In this document: in pieces, positions 19,121 to 28,164 of the stretch | Layout: every line of letters begins with the position of its first letter | Position numbering within the stretch: position 1 is the first letter of the stretch | Notes under the pieces: model-generated | Told to the model about the DNA's origin: nothing | What the model saw: only the letters and a program-made list of their open reading frames with translations | The model's database searches: none | Translations under genes and position numbers: made by a program | Assembly (NCBI RefSeq): GCF_013375155.1 | Contig: NZ_JABXOF010000005.1 | Location: forward strand, 124,001-188,000 | DNA length: 64,000 nt | Direction of reading: 5' to 3' | Origin: Serratia ureilytica | Lineage (GTDB): Bacteria; Pseudomonadota; Gammaproteobacteria; Enterobacterales; Enterobacteriaceae

Positions 19121-20581
19121 TCAACTCTCTCCTTCCGGCGCCCAGCCGCCGTTGTGCCACAGGTGCAGCGTGGCGTAAGAGCGCCACGGGCGCCAACGTT
19201 CGGCGTAGCGTTCAATCTGGCGCGGCGTCATACCGGGGAAACGCTGTTTGATCAGGTAGTCGCCGGCCAGGAACACGTCCGGCCACGACCAGGCGCGCAT
19301 CGCGATATAGCTGGCGGTCCAGTTGCCGATGCCCGGCAGCGCGGTCAGCGCCTTGATGCCCTGTTCGATATCCAGCACGTTGTCGAGCTGCAGCCGTCCT
19401 TCCCCCAGCGCGCGGGCGATCTCGATCAGCGCCGCCGCGCGCTTCACTTGCACCCCGAGCGGGCGCAGTTCTTCAGGCTGCAGCTGCGCCACCCGTTCTG
19501 CTGTGGGGAAAACGTGGGTGATGCCCTCATGCGGCGTCGCCAGCGCTTCGCCCCAGCGTTCGGCCATCCGTCCGGCGAAGGTCGCCGCCATTTTCACGCT
19601 GACCAACTGCCCCAGCACCGCACGCGCCGCCTGCTCGAAACTGTTCACGCAGCCCGGCAGGCGCAGCCCCGGCGCATCGGCCGCCAGCGAGCCCAGCGCC
19701 TCATTGATGCGATCCGGCGCGGCGTCCAGATCAAACAGCAGGCGCACCCGGCGCAACACCTCCGTCGTCACCAGACTGAGCGTCGGCGCAATCTCGACCC
19801 GAACCCGATTGCGCGCCTCTTCCGGCTGCACGCTGAGCCAGCCGCGGTGTTCCGTGCCGCCCTGGCTGACGGCGATCGAGCGCAGGTAGCGGCGCCCCTC
19901 GACCCGCTCCACGCCCTGCACGGCGCGCGCCTGCAAGAAATTCAGCATGCGCGCCCAGTCATAGGGCGGCCGATAGCCCAGGTGAAACACCAACCCGCTG
20001 GCGGCGGCCCGTTCACCGCGCGCGCCGCCGCTGCGCAGCGCCGAAGGGATCAGGCGGTAACGCGCCTTGAACAGCTCGTTGAAACGCCGCAGGCTGCCGA
20101 AACCGGCGGCGAACGCCACCTCGCTGAGCGGCAGATCGGTGTCCGCCAGCAGGCGCTTGGCCTGCAGCAACCGATGTGACTGCGCGTAGTCGATCGGCGA
20201 AGCGCCAAACTGTTCGGCGAAGATGCGCCGCAGATGGCGATCGGAAATGCCCAGCCGCGCCGCCAGCGCTTCGCAGCTGTGTTCGGACAGATACCCCTGC
20301 TCGATGAGCTGCACCGCCACCTGGGCATAGCGGTTGCCCAGATCGATCAGCGCCAGGCCGGGCGCCAGTTCCGGTCGGCATTTGAGGCAGGGGCGAAACC
20401 CCGCCAGTTCAGCCGCCGCCGCGCTCGGATAAAAGGTGCAGTTTTCCAGCTTCGGCGTGCGGGCGCTGCACACCGGGCGACAATAGATGCCGGTGGAAGA
20501 GACGCCGACGAAAAAACGGCCGTCGAATTTGCGGTCACGCGCGCGCAGCGCGTCGTACAACGCTTGCTGTTGAGTATTCAT
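19121..20581 (-). CDS. alkA: DNA-3-methyladenine glycosylase II fused to Ada-type sensor and AraC domains
   Basis: 486 residues from ATG 20581; an in-frame ATG at 20611 would add ten. It has three parts. The Ada-type zinc module has the four-cysteine pattern YCRPVC ... PCLKC (about residues 30-70). An AraC helix-turn-helix covers about 80-185. The AlkA glycosylase covers about 205-486, with the helix-hairpin-helix LPGIGNWTASYI and the catalytic Asp in VFLAGDYLIKQRF. E. coli AlkA (282 residues) has only the last part. The Ada module can sense methylphosphotriesters. No Ada methyltransferase domain with PCHR is present. The protein may therefore combine alkylation sensing, regulation and base excision. 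Confidence 0.92.
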   Translation of the reverse strand: MNTQQQALYDALRARDRKFDGRFFVGVSSTGIYCRPVCSARTPKLENCTFYPSAAAAELAGFRPCLKCRPELAPGLALIDLGNRYAQVAVQLIEQGYLSEHSCEALAARLGISDRHLRRIFAEQFGASPIDYAQSHRLLQAKRLLADTDLPLSEVAFAAGFGSLRRFNELFKARYRLIPSALRSGGARGERAAASGLVFHLGYRPPYDWARMLNFLQARAVQGVERVEGRRYLRSIAVSQGGTEHRGWLSVQPEEARNRVRVEIAPTLSLVTTEVLRRVRLLFDLDAAPDRINEALGSLAADAPGLRLPGCVNSFEQAARAVLGQLVSVKMAATFAGRMAERWGEALATPHEGITHVFPTAERVAQLQPEELRPLGVQVKRAAALIEIARALGEGRLQLDNVLDIEQGIKALTALPGIGNWTASYIAMRAWSWPDVFLAGDYLIKQRFPGMTPRQIERYAERWRPWRSYATLHLWHNGGWAPEGES

Positions 20582-20772
20582 GGCAACGCTCGGGTTCGGT
20601 TTTTTCTGCATTATGGGACTCGGCTAGCGCGCTGACGTGCGGAATTCGGACATTAAGTTACGCACCTTCCCACCGTCCAGATTAGCGATTGTCTTTAATG
20701 ATTATGCGTCTGAACAGCGTTCAGACGCACCATTTTCACCGCCACCGACATAAAGCCCCGCTGCCCGACGAC

Positions 20773-21612
20773 TTATTGCCCCTGGCGCGGTACCCCCAAT
20801 GCCCGGCGCATCAGCCCATCGAAGGCGCGATCGGACAACAAGCGCCGCAGAAAAATCAGCGGTTTCGCGCCAAACCCCACGGCATAGCGCGTTTTCGGAC
20901 GATGGGCGGCGACGGCTTTGGCGATCGTATCGGCAATCACGCTCGGCGGCGATTGCCGTTTCTTGCTGGCGTCGCTGACCATGGCGTGGGCGACAGCGTG
21001 AGCCTGAGCGGCGTACTCGCTCTGGCCGGAAACGCCGATCAGTTTTTCCGCGGCGATATCCGCCCATTCACTCTGGATGCCGCCGGGTTCGATCACCACG
21101 ACGTCGATGCCGAAAGGTTGCACCTCCATGCGCAAACAGTCGCTGATGGCCTCCAAGGCGAATTTGGTGCCGTGATACCATCCACCCAGCGGCGTATGTA
21201 TTTTCCCGCCCATCGACGTAATATTGATGACGGTGCCGGAGCGCTGCGCTCGCATGTGCGGCAAAATCAGCTGCGTCAGCCGAACCGCACCGAACACATT
21301 CACATCAAATTGAGCGCGAGCCTCATCCGCAGAAACGTCTTCAATAGCGCCATAGGAGCCGTAACCGGCGTTATTGACCAACACATCGATACGCCCCGTT
21401 TCGGCGATGATGGTCTTTACCGCCTGCGCCATGGAAGCATCGTCGGTGACGTCCAACGGCAAAACGCGAATGCCGGCGGCAGCCAGAGCCTGCATGCGTT
21501 CAACCCGGCGGGCGGCCGCATAAACGGTATGCCCGCGCTGCTTTAACGTGACGGCGGTGGCTTCGCCAATACCGGACGAGGCGCCGGTCACCAGGATCAC
21601 TTTGGACTTCAT
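20773..21612 (-). CDS. Short-chain dehydrogenase/reductase
   Basis: 279 residues of the classical SDR family. The cofactor loop is TGASSGIG (about residues 8-15), NNAG lies near 85, and the active site has Ser in ITSMGG and Y-x-x-x-K in WYHGTK. An Arg after the first strand (AAARRVER) favours NADP(H). The C-terminal extension (LIFLRRLLSDRAFDGLMRRAL) resembles SDRs acting on hydrophobic substrates. The substrate is not predictable. The AraC-type regulator gene lies 147 bases upstream on the same strand and is the likely regulator. Confidence 0.85.
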   Translation of the reverse strand: MKSKVILVTGASSGIGEATAVTLKQRGHTVYAAARRVERMQALAAAGIRVLPLDVTDDASMAQAVKTIIAETGRIDVLVNNAGYGSYGAIEDVSADEARAQFDVNVFGAVRLTQLILPHMRAQRSGTVINITSMGGKIHTPLGGWYHGTKFALEAISDCLRMEVQPFGIDVVVIEPGGIQSEWADIAAEKLIGVSGQSEYAAQAHAVAHAMVSDASKKRQSPPSVIADTIAKAVAAHRPKTRYAVGFGAKPLIFLRRLLSDRAFDGLMRRALGVPRQGQ

Positions 21613-21759
21613 ACTGACTGCTCCTTATTAGGATGATTGCGTTGGCGACTGCCTGCGCAGTCTGTATGTTGTCCACTTTAAGCGACGGGCCCTGCCGCAA
21701 CCATGTCGAACCGCGCCAATCAACTCGCAGAATGCGCCAACGTGAACAGCGCCTCTCGG

Positions 21760-22770
21760 CTAATTCAGCCGCATCGCCTGGCGAGCCGCTTCCGGCGTTT
21801 GCCCTGTCCATTCGTGAAAGGCGCGGAAGAAAGAGTTCGGCTCTTCAAAACCGAGCAAAAAGGCAATCTCTCCGCTGGTAAGGGTCGAATGCTTAAGATA
21901 GTGGCGCGCCAATTTTTCCCGGGTGCCGTTGCTCAGCGAACGAAAACTCTCGCCCTCATCTTCCAGACGCCGCTGCAGCGTCCGGCGGCTCATGCCCAAT
22001 CTTGCCGCCACCGCGTCGATGCCGGCGGTATTGCTGGGAATCAACTCCAGCAGCACCGCACAAACGCGCTCTCCGGTGGTTGCCGTGGCGTCCAGTTCAC
22101 TGAGGCGACGACGCAGCTCGGGTTCGAAAACGCGCCACATGCCCTCATTCACTGTCAAAAAGGGACGCAAGGCATCTGCGGAGGAGAAAGTAATGCCCGG
22201 CCCTGCCCCAGGCGTTACCGCGCAGCCGAAGAAGGCTGCCAAGGGGCGTGAAAGGGCTGCAGGCGGCAGTTCAGGCAAGGTGATACGGCGCGCTTTTACC
22301 GGTTCGCGCGTGGCAAGCTGCGCCAGCCGAACATAAAATGCCAGCTCAGCCACCAGTAAAGACGCCGGTACCGCCTCCTCCGCCAACAACCAGCGGGGTG
22401 AAATCGTCATTTCGCCTTCAGGGCCGATGGCGAGCTCCAGGCTCATCGGCGCCGTAAGTTGCTTGTATTTCGCTAACCGCTGGACAGCTTGCGCCAGATT
22501 GGCGCTGCACAGGGCGGCGAATATCGGAGGGTCAAACGATTCCGTTGACATCAGCGCAACGATTTTCAACGGAAACAACGGGTCGCCCGTTCCTTCCTCC
22601 ATCGCGCGCCAGAAGCGGAAATATTCTTCCGTAGTGATCCCTTCAGCGGTGCGTGACAACAGATCTTCAGGCAATGCAGCCCGGCGTAAAACATCCGTCG
22701 GCTGGAGCCCCAGATCTTTCAGCAGGGTTCTCCAGCCGATATTCATGAGAAAGGTCGAGTTGCGCGTCAT
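21760..22770 (-). CDS. AraC-family transcriptional regulator (OruR/ArgR-like)
   Basis: 336 residues. The N-terminal ligand-binding domain (about 10-200) is of the type seen in OruR-like regulators (LKDLGLQPTDVLRRAALPEDLL). The C-terminal AraC DNA-binding domain (about 235-332) has two helix-turn-helix motifs: AARLGMSRRTLQRRLEDEGESF, split over two helices, and IAFLLGFEEPNSFFRAFHEW. It lies upstream of the SDR gene in the same orientation and diverges from yegD. Control of the SDR is inferred from position. The inducer is unknown. Confidence 0.85.
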   Translation of the reverse strand: MTRNSTFLMNIGWRTLLKDLGLQPTDVLRRAALPEDLLSRTAEGITTEEYFRFWRAMEEGTGDPLFPLKIVALMSTESFDPPIFAALCSANLAQAVQRLAKYKQLTAPMSLELAIGPEGEMTISPRWLLAEEAVPASLLVAELAFYVRLAQLATREPVKARRITLPELPPAALSRPLAAFFGCAVTPGAGPGITFSSADALRPFLTVNEGMWRVFEPELRRRLSELDATATTGERVCAVLLELIPSNTAGIDAVAARLGMSRRTLQRRLEDEGESFRSLSNGTREKLARHYLKHSTLTSGEIAFLLGFEEPNSFFRAFHEWTGQTPEAARQAMRLN

Positions 22771-23041
22771 GAAATCCTCATCACAGAGTCATAGGGAAAG
22801 GCATTCCCCGCTCGGAATACCTGTTGAGTATAAAGAAATGGCGTGCGTCTTGATGGGCGAAGCACGCCATTTTCATAGCCGACTGTGCCATTGCTGCGGC
22901 TTGAGCGTTATCTGCACTGAGAAAGTTCGCGCACGCCGCCGCGCCCGCTAAATTTTTCGACACTCGCGCATTGGCGCATTGCCCGCCGGCCCCGTCTCGG
23001 GTAAAGTCGCCCCCCTTCATTGGCATGGGGACAAAAAAGAG

Positions 23042-24394
23042 ATGTTTATTGGATTCGATTACGGGACAGCCAACTGTTCCGTTGCAGTGATGCGCGACCA
23101 CGGCCCCGAGCTGTTGACGCTGGAAAACAACGCGCCCTATCTGCCTTCGATGCTGTGCGCGCCGACCCGCGAAGCGGTGAGCGAATGCCTGCACCGCCAT
23201 TGGCAGATCCCGACCGGCAGCGAAGAAAACCAGCAGCTGCTGCGCCGCGCCATCAGTTACAACCGCGAAGAAGACATTCCGGTCAACGGCGACAGCGTGC
23301 TGTTCGGCCTGCAGGCGCTGGCGCACTATATGGAAGATCCGGAAGAGGTGTACTTCGTGCGCTCGCCGAAGTCCTTCCTCGGCGCCAACGGCCTGAAACC
23401 ACAGCAGATCGCGCTGTTCGAAGACCTGGTGTGCGCCATGATGTTCCACATCAAACGCCAGGCGGAAAATGTGCTGCAAACCGGCATCGATCAGGCGGTG
23501 ATCGGCCGACCGATCAACTTCCAGGGCATCGGCGGCGACGAAGCCAACCGGCAGGCGCAGGGCATTCTGCAACGCGCCGCCGAACGCGCCGGTTTCAAGG
23601 ACATTGAATTCCAGTTCGAGCCGGTGGCGGCGGGGCTGGACTTCGAAGCGACGCTGAGCGAAGAGCAAACCGTGCTGGTAGTGGACATCGGTGGCGGCAC
23701 CACCGACTGCTCGGTGCTGCTGATGGGGCCGCAGTGGCGCAACCGCGCCGATCGCCAGCAGAGCCTGCTGGGCCACAGCGGCTGCCGGGTCGGCGGTAAC
23801 GATCTGGACATCATGCTGGCCTTCAAGCAGCTGATGCCGCTGTTCGGCCTGGGTGGCGAAACCGCGAAAGGCATCGCCCTGCCGGCGCTGCCTTACTGGA
23901 ACGCGGTGGCGACCAACGATGTGCCGGCGCAAAACGATTTCTACAGCACCGCCAACGGCCGCGTGCTGCGCGATCTGATCCTCGACGCGGCGGAGCCGGA
24001 AAAGGTCAAGCGCCTGCTGAAAGTGTACCAGCAGCGCCTGAGCTACCGATTGGTGCGGGCGGCCGAAGAGAGTAAGATCGCCCTGTCCGGCCAAACGGCC
24101 ATCAGCGCGCCGCTCAATTTCGTGCAGGCCGATCTGGCGGAGAACATCAGCCAGGATCAGCTCGCCGACGCCATCTCGCAGCCGTTGATGCGCATTCAGG
24201 AGCAGGTCAGCGCCGCGCTGGCCAGCAGCCAGACCGCGCCGCAGGTGATCTACCTGACCGGCGGCAGCGCGCGTTCGCCGCTGCTGCGCGCCGCGCTGCA
24301 ACAGCAGCTGCCGGGCATTCCGATCGTCGGCGGCAACGACTTCGGCTCGGTCACCGCCGGGCTGGCGCGCTGGGCGCAAACGCTGTTCCGTTGA
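23042..24394 (+). CDS. yegD: Hsp70-family chaperone YegD
   Basis: 450 residues, the same length as E. coli YegD. It is an Hsp70/actin-fold ATPase without a substrate-binding domain. The phosphate loops are FIGFDYGTANCSVAVM (start) and VVDIGGGTTDCSVLLMG (about residue 214). The adenosine motif is IYLTGGSARSPLLRAAL near 400. I chose ATG 23042 because the protein then begins at the family N-terminus; 21 more codons are open upstream. It lies next to dgcE-alkA as in E. coli. The physiological partner is unknown. Confidence 0.94.
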   Translation: MFIGFDYGTANCSVAVMRDHGPELLTLENNAPYLPSMLCAPTREAVSECLHRHWQIPTGSEENQQLLRRAISYNREEDIPVNGDSVLFGLQALAHYMEDPEEVYFVRSPKSFLGANGLKPQQIALFEDLVCAMMFHIKRQAENVLQTGIDQAVIGRPINFQGIGGDEANRQAQGILQRAAERAGFKDIEFQFEPVAAGLDFEATLSEEQTVLVVDIGGGTTDCSVLLMGPQWRNRADRQQSLLGHSGCRVGGNDLDIMLAFKQLMPLFGLGGETAKGIALPALPYWNAVATNDVPAQNDFYSTANGRVLRDLILDAAEPEKVKRLLKVYQQRLSYRLVRAAEESKIALSGQTAISAPLNFVQADLAENISQDQLADAISQPLMRIQEQVSAALASSQTAPQVIYLTGGSARSPLLRAALQQQLPGIPIVGGNDFGSVTAGLARWAQTLFR

Positions 24395-24402
24395 CAGCCC
24401 GC

Positions 24403-24428
24403 GGGCGCGGCTCGCCGCGCCCTTGTTC
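24403..24428 (+). terminator. Probable terminator after yegD
   Basis: An eight-base-pair GC stem (GGGCGCGG / CCGCGCCC) with the loop CTCG is followed by the short T-rich TTGTTC, nine bases after the yegD stop. The weak T-run lowers certainty. Confidence 0.6.
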
Positions 24429-24445
24429 ATTGGAGGCTATGCATC

Positions 24446-25012
24446 ATGTCGACCATCCTTACCCTCGACAGCGCCAGGCTGCGGCTGCGCCCCTGGCGCG
24501 ACGACGACCTGCCGGCCTTCGCCGCGCTCAACGCCGATCCGCAGGTCATGCGCTATTTCCCGGCGACGATGACGGCCGAGGAAAGCCGCGCGCAGGCCGA
24601 ACGCATCCGCGCTTTCCTGCAACAGCACGGCTGGGGGCTGTGGGCGGTGGAAGTGAAAAGCGGCGCGCCTTTTATCGGTTTTGTCGGGCTGGCGCAGCCG
24701 GGCGACGATCTGCCTTGCTCCCCCTGCGTGGAGATCGGCTGGCGGTTGGCGGCGGCCCACTGGGGCAACGGCTACGCCGCTGAGGCGGCGCGCGCCGCGC
24801 TGGCGTGCGCCTTCGACACGCTGCATTTGCCGGAAGTGGTGTCCTTCACCGCCGAAGATAACCAGCCGTCGCGCCGGGTGATGACGCGCATCGGTATGCG
24901 CTTCGACGGCGAAACCTTCCTGCACCCGCGTCTGCCGGCGGGCCATCCGCTGCAAAAGCACGTCTTATACCGGCTGAATCGACAAACGTGGCGCGAACGC
25001 CACGGCGATTAA
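24446..25012 (+). CDS. GNAT acetyltransferase (RimJ/RimL-like)
   Basis: 188 residues. The N-terminus LRLRPWRDDDLPAFAALNADPQVMRYFP is typical of the RimJ/RimL branch of GNAT enzymes. The acetyl-CoA loop is AHWGNGYAAEA (about residues 108-118), and NQPSRRVMTRIGMRF is the usual last helix and strand. Substrate unknown: protein N-termini or small amines are possible. The start follows GGAGG at 24431. Its stop overlaps the stop of the convergent PPOX gene by four bases. Confidence 0.85.
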   Translation: MSTILTLDSARLRLRPWRDDDLPAFAALNADPQVMRYFPATMTAEESRAQAERIRAFLQQHGWGLWAVEVKSGAPFIGFVGLAQPGDDLPCSPCVEIGWRLAAAHWGNGYAAEAARAALACAFDTLHLPEVVSFTAEDNQPSRRVMTRIGMRFDGETFLHPRLPAGHPLQKHVLYRLNRQTWRERHGD

Positions 25013-25626
25013 TACAGCGTATCCTTCAGCCGCTGCGGCAGCGCGCTGTCGTACTCCTCACCGTCGAAGCGCGTTTGGCTCACCGCGGCCAAAATATGGC
25101 CGGGGCTGGGCAGCACCGAACGCTCGAGGCGGCTGGCCTCTTCCCATAACCCCGAACGCAAGATCGCCCGGCTGCACTGGAAGAACACCGCCTCCACCCG
25201 AATGCGCAGCACCGAACGCGGCAGCTGGTTGCGGTGGGCGAAGCGCTGCAACACCGCCGGCGCCACCACGATCTCCGCCCGCCCGTTAATCCGCAGCGTT
25301 TCGCCGATGCCGGGGATCAGCAGCAGCAGCGCCACCCGGTTGTCGTGCAGGATATTGCGCAGGCTGTCGATGCGGTTATTGCCACGCCGATCCGGCAACA
25401 GCAGGGTTTTCTCGTCTTCGATATGAATGAAACCGGCCGGATCGCCGCGCGGCGAGACGTCCATGCCGTCCGGCCCCACCGTCGAGAGGGCGGCGAACGG
25501 CGCCGCCTCGATAAACGGACGGTAAGCCGGGTGGATGTAGCTGACTTCTTTAAAAACCGAGGGCGCGGCGGGCTTGCCGTACAGCTGTTCCAGCGCCGCG
25601 AGGTCGTTGATGATATCGCCAGACAT
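25009..25626 (-). CDS. FMN-dependent PPOX-fold flavoprotein
   Basis: 205 residues of the pyridoxamine-phosphate-oxidase-like split-barrel family (MSMEG_1061/DR2398 type). Typical segments are FAALSTVGPDGMDVSPRGDPAGF (in two blocks), LLLPDRRGNNRIDSLRNIL for the FMN phosphate, and LLLLIPGIGETLRINGRA. Such proteins bind FMN, F420 or haem. The substrate is not predictable. The frame has a good N-terminus (MSGDIINDLAALEQLYG). It overlaps the GNAT gene tail to tail by four bases. Confidence 0.85.
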   Translation of the reverse strand: MSGDIINDLAALEQLYGKPAAPSVFKEVSYIHPAYRPFIEAAPFAALSTVGPDGMDVSPRGDPAGFIHIEDEKTLLLPDRRGNNRIDSLRNILHDNRVALLLLIPGIGETLRINGRAEIVVAPAVLQRFAHRNQLPRSVLRIRVEAVFFQCSRAILRSGLWEEASRLERSVLPSPGHILAAVSQTRFDGEEYDSALPQRLKDTLY

Positions 25627-25687
25627 TGCAGTTTCCTGAATGAGTCATATTGACCCCTTCAGCATAGAGCAAAATCGCCGGCGGCTC

Positions 25688-26641
25688 TTACTCGGCGCTG
25701 GCGTGGTTCAGCGTCTGAATGTCGTCCGCATCCAGCGTCAGACGCGTGGCGCTGACCAACTCATCCAGCTGCGACAACGAGGTGGCGCTGACGATCGGCG
25801 CGGTGATGCTCGGACGCGCGATCAGCCAGGCCAGCGAGACCTGCGCCGCAGAGACGCCGTGTTTGCCCGCCACCTGATCCAGCGCCGCCAGGATGCGGAA
25901 ACCGCGCGGGTTCAGGTAGCGTTCGACGATGCGATCGCCGCGCTGACTTTTGCCCTCATCCGCTTTGCTGCGGTATTTGCCGGTCAGAAAGCCGCTGGCC
26001 AGCGCGAAGAAGTTGATCACCCCGAGGCCATGGCGCTGCGCCACCCGCTCCAGCTCGGCTTCATACCCTTCGCGCGCATACAGATTGTATTCCGGCTGCA
26101 GGGTTTCGTAGCGCGCCAATCCGTTGCTCTCGCTCACCCGCAGCGCTTCTTCCAGGCGATCCGCCTGATAGTTGGAGGCGCCGATCGCCCGCACCTTGCC
26201 GGCCTTAATCAACGCATCGAACGCCGCCAGCGTCTCTTCCAGCGGCGTATCGCGGTCATCGTCATGCGACTGATAAAGATCGATATAATCGGTTTGCAGG
26301 CGCCGCAGCGAATCTTCCACCGCCTGCTGAATATAGCGCGGCGACAGACCCTGTTTGCCTTCGCCCATCGGTTTACCCACCTTGGTGGCGATGATCACCT
26401 GGTCGCGCTTGCCGCTCTTCTTCAGCCATTCGCCGATGACGGTTTCCGATTCGCCGCCCCGGTTGCCCGGCGCCCAGCTGGAATAAACGTCGGCGGTATC
26501 GATAAAGTTGAGCTGATTGTCCACCAGCGCATCCAGCAGGCTGAACGAGGTCGCTTGATCCGCCGTCCAACCGAACACATTGCCGCCAAAGGTCAACGCC
26601 GGCACCTGAATGCCTGAGCGGCCCAATTCTCTGTTGCTCAT
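25688..26641 (-). CDS. Aldo/keto reductase
   Basis: 317 residues. A TIM-barrel NADPH-dependent reductase with the full catalytic tetrad: Asp and Tyr in FIDTADVYSSW, Lys in VIIATKVGKP and His in LYQSHDDDRD. The cofactor segment is in the C-terminal ITAPIVSATSLSQLDELVSA. It is closest to the YajO/Tas-like group of general aldehyde reductases. ATG 26641 is preceded by AGGAG at good spacing; a GTG one codon upstream is less likely. It diverges from the mdtABCD operon across 270 bases. Confidence 0.9.
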   Translation of the reverse strand: MSNRELGRSGIQVPALTFGGNVFGWTADQATSFSLLDALVDNQLNFIDTADVYSSWAPGNRGGESETVIGEWLKKSGKRDQVIIATKVGKPMGEGKQGLSPRYIQQAVEDSLRRLQTDYIDLYQSHDDDRDTPLEETLAAFDALIKAGKVRAIGASNYQADRLEEALRVSESNGLARYETLQPEYNLYAREGYEAELERVAQRHGLGVINFFALASGFLTGKYRSKADEGKSQRGDRIVERYLNPRGFRILAALDQVAGKHGVSAAQVSLAWLIARPSITAPIVSATSLSQLDELVSATRLTLDADDIQTLNHASAE

Positions 26642-26790
26642 CACCTGCTCCTGTGGGAAAAGATTCGCGGGTTAATTATTAGCGCCAACCAGGATAGAAC
26701 GCTAAAACGGATTGGCTATAAGCTGAAACAAATCACTTATAAACATAGCACGCTCAAATCACCCACTTATTAGGACAATGCTGACGGTTC

Positions 26791-26810
26791 CTCCATATTT
26801 CCTTCATTTT
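26791..26810 (+). promoter_or_regulatory. Probable BaeR-binding direct repeat of the mdtABCD-baeSR promoter
   Basis: CTCCATATT (26791-26799) and CTTCATTTT (26802-26810) are direct repeats 11 bases apart. They fit the OmpR-family spacing and resemble the known BaeR box (TCTCCATAATT type). They lie about 100 bases before mdtA. A TAAACT (26828-26833) downstream could be the -10. Confidence 0.55.
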
Positions 26811-26860
26811 TATGCCGTCCCCGCTGGCTAAACTAGTATCCTGTAAGGAGTGTCATTTTT

Positions 26861-26914
26861 GTGGCAATGAGTGCCCGCACCCCTGCCTTTTGGAGAGAAT
26901 TTTCGCCGCCATGA
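26861..26914 (+). CDS. Possible leader ORF overlapping the mdtA start
   Basis: A GTG at 26861, ten bases after AAGGAG (26845-26850), opens a 17-codon frame reading [17 protein letters not shown]. Its TGA overlaps the mdtA ATG (ATGA). The nearest SD-like GGAG for mdtA itself (26892-26895) is 15 bases away, too far for efficient initiation, so mdtA translation could depend on ribosomes finishing this ORF. The Pro-Pro before the stop is a known type of slow-termination end. This is inference from sequence layout only. Confidence 0.4.
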   Translation: MAMSARTPAFWREFSPP

Positions 26915-28164
26915 ATGCAAAACCCCAACGCCGTTCCCTGATGCCGCGCCTGCTGGTTGCGGCCATCCTGGTCATCGCCGCCGTCTTCGCCTGGCGTTAT
27001 TTTAACGCCGCTCAACCGCCGGCCGGCACGGCCCCGGGCGCGCAGCAGGCCGGCGGCAAAGCGGGGGCCGGTCGCGCGGCGGGCGGGCGGCGCGGCGCGC
27101 CGATGTCGCCAGTGCAGGCCGCGACGGCCACGCAACAGACGGTGCCGCGCTATCTTTCCGGCTTGGGCACCGCCATCGCCGCCAATACCGTCACCGTCAC
27201 CAGCCGGGTCGACGGCCAACTGATGGCGATCCACTTTACCGAAGGCCAGCAGGTCAAAGCCGGCGATCTGCTGGCAGAAATCGATCCCCGGCCGTTCCAG
27301 GTGCAGCTGACCCAGGCGCAGGGGCTGTTGGCAAAAGATCAGGCCACGCTGGCCAACGCCCGGCGCGATCTGGCGCGCTATCAGCAATTGGTGAAAACCA
27401 ATCTGGTTTCCCGTCAAGAGCTGGATACGCAGGCCTCGCTGGTGCAGCAAACCGAAGGCGCCATCAAAGCCGATCAGGGCGCGGTCGACAGCGCCAAACT
27501 GCAGATCACCTACAGCCGCATCACTGCGCCAATCGACGGCCGCGTCGGGTTGAAACTGGTCGACGTCGGCAACTACGTCACCAGCGGCAGCACCACCGGT
27601 TTGGTGGTGATCACGCAGACGCACCCGATCGACGTGGTGTTCACGCTGCCCGAAGGCAACATCGCCGATCTGCTCAAGGCGCAAAAAGCCGGGCCGGTGA
27701 GCGTCGAAGCCTGGGATCGCACCAACCAGAACAAGCTGACGACCGGTTCGCTGCTGAGCCTGGACAACCAAATTGATACCGCCACCGGCACCATCAAGCT
27801 GAAAGCGCGCTTCGCCAACGAAGACGACGCGCTGTTCCCCAACCAGTTCGTCAACGCGCGGCTGCAGGTGGATACCCTGCACGATGCGGTGGTGATCCCG
27901 ACCGCCGCGCTGCAGATGGGCAACGAAGGCAACTTCGTCTGGACGCTCAGCGAAGACAACAAGGTCAGCAAACACCGGGTCACCGCCGGCGTGCAGGACA
28001 GCCGGCAGGTGGTGATCAGCGCCGGCCTCAACGCCGGCGATCGGGTGGTGACCGACGGCATCGATCGCCTGACCGAAGGCATGCAGGTGGAAGTGCTGGC
28101 GCCGAACGACGCGCCTGCGGCGTCAAAAGCCAAGCGCGAACCTGACGTTCAGAGGAAGTCCTGA
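26911..28164 (+). CDS. mdtA: Multidrug efflux RND periplasmic adaptor MdtA
   Basis: 417 residues. It links the MdtBC pump to the TolC outer-membrane channel. One N-terminal membrane anchor ([18 protein letters not shown]) is followed by a low-complexity Ala/Gly/Arg stretch and the MFP core. The lipoyl halves are [18 protein letters not shown] and [17 protein letters not shown], around an alpha-hairpin (about residues 130-200). The C-terminal barrel ends [20 protein letters not shown]. It is close to E. coli MdtA throughout. I chose ATG 26911 because it places the anchor correctly. The open frame to 26812 is rejected. The mdtB start shares one base with its stop. Confidence 0.95.
   Translation: MNAKPQRRSLMPRLLVAAILVIAAVFAWRYFNAAQPPAGTAPGAQQAGGKAGAGRAAGGRRGAPMSPVQAATATQQTVPRYLSGLGTAIAANTVTVTSRVDGQLMAIHFTEGQQVKAGDLLAEIDPRPFQVQLTQAQGLLAKDQATLANARRDLARYQQLVKTNLVSRQELDTQASLVQQTEGAIKADQGAVDSAKLQITYSRITAPIDGRVGLKLVDVGNYVTSGSTTGLVVITQTHPIDVVFTLPEGNIADLLKAQKAGPVSVEAWDRTNQNKLTTGSLLSLDNQIDTATGTIKLKARFANEDDALFPNQFVNARLQVDTLHDAVVIPTAALQMGNEGNFVWTLSEDNKVSKHRVTAGVQDSRQVVISAGLNAGDRVVTDGIDRLTEGMQVEVLAPNDAPAASKAKREPDVQRKS

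Noticed and set aside
22781-24430. 549-codon open frame on the minus strand opposite yegD
   Set aside because: Mirror of the GC-rich yegD codons; Arg/Gln/His-rich product with no family features and no ribosome-binding site.
26812-26910. In-frame upstream extension of mdtA rich in cysteine ([15 protein letters not shown])
   Set aside because: It would put a zinc-finger-like stretch before the membrane anchor, no homologue has it, and the overlapping leader ORF explains the ribosome-binding site.
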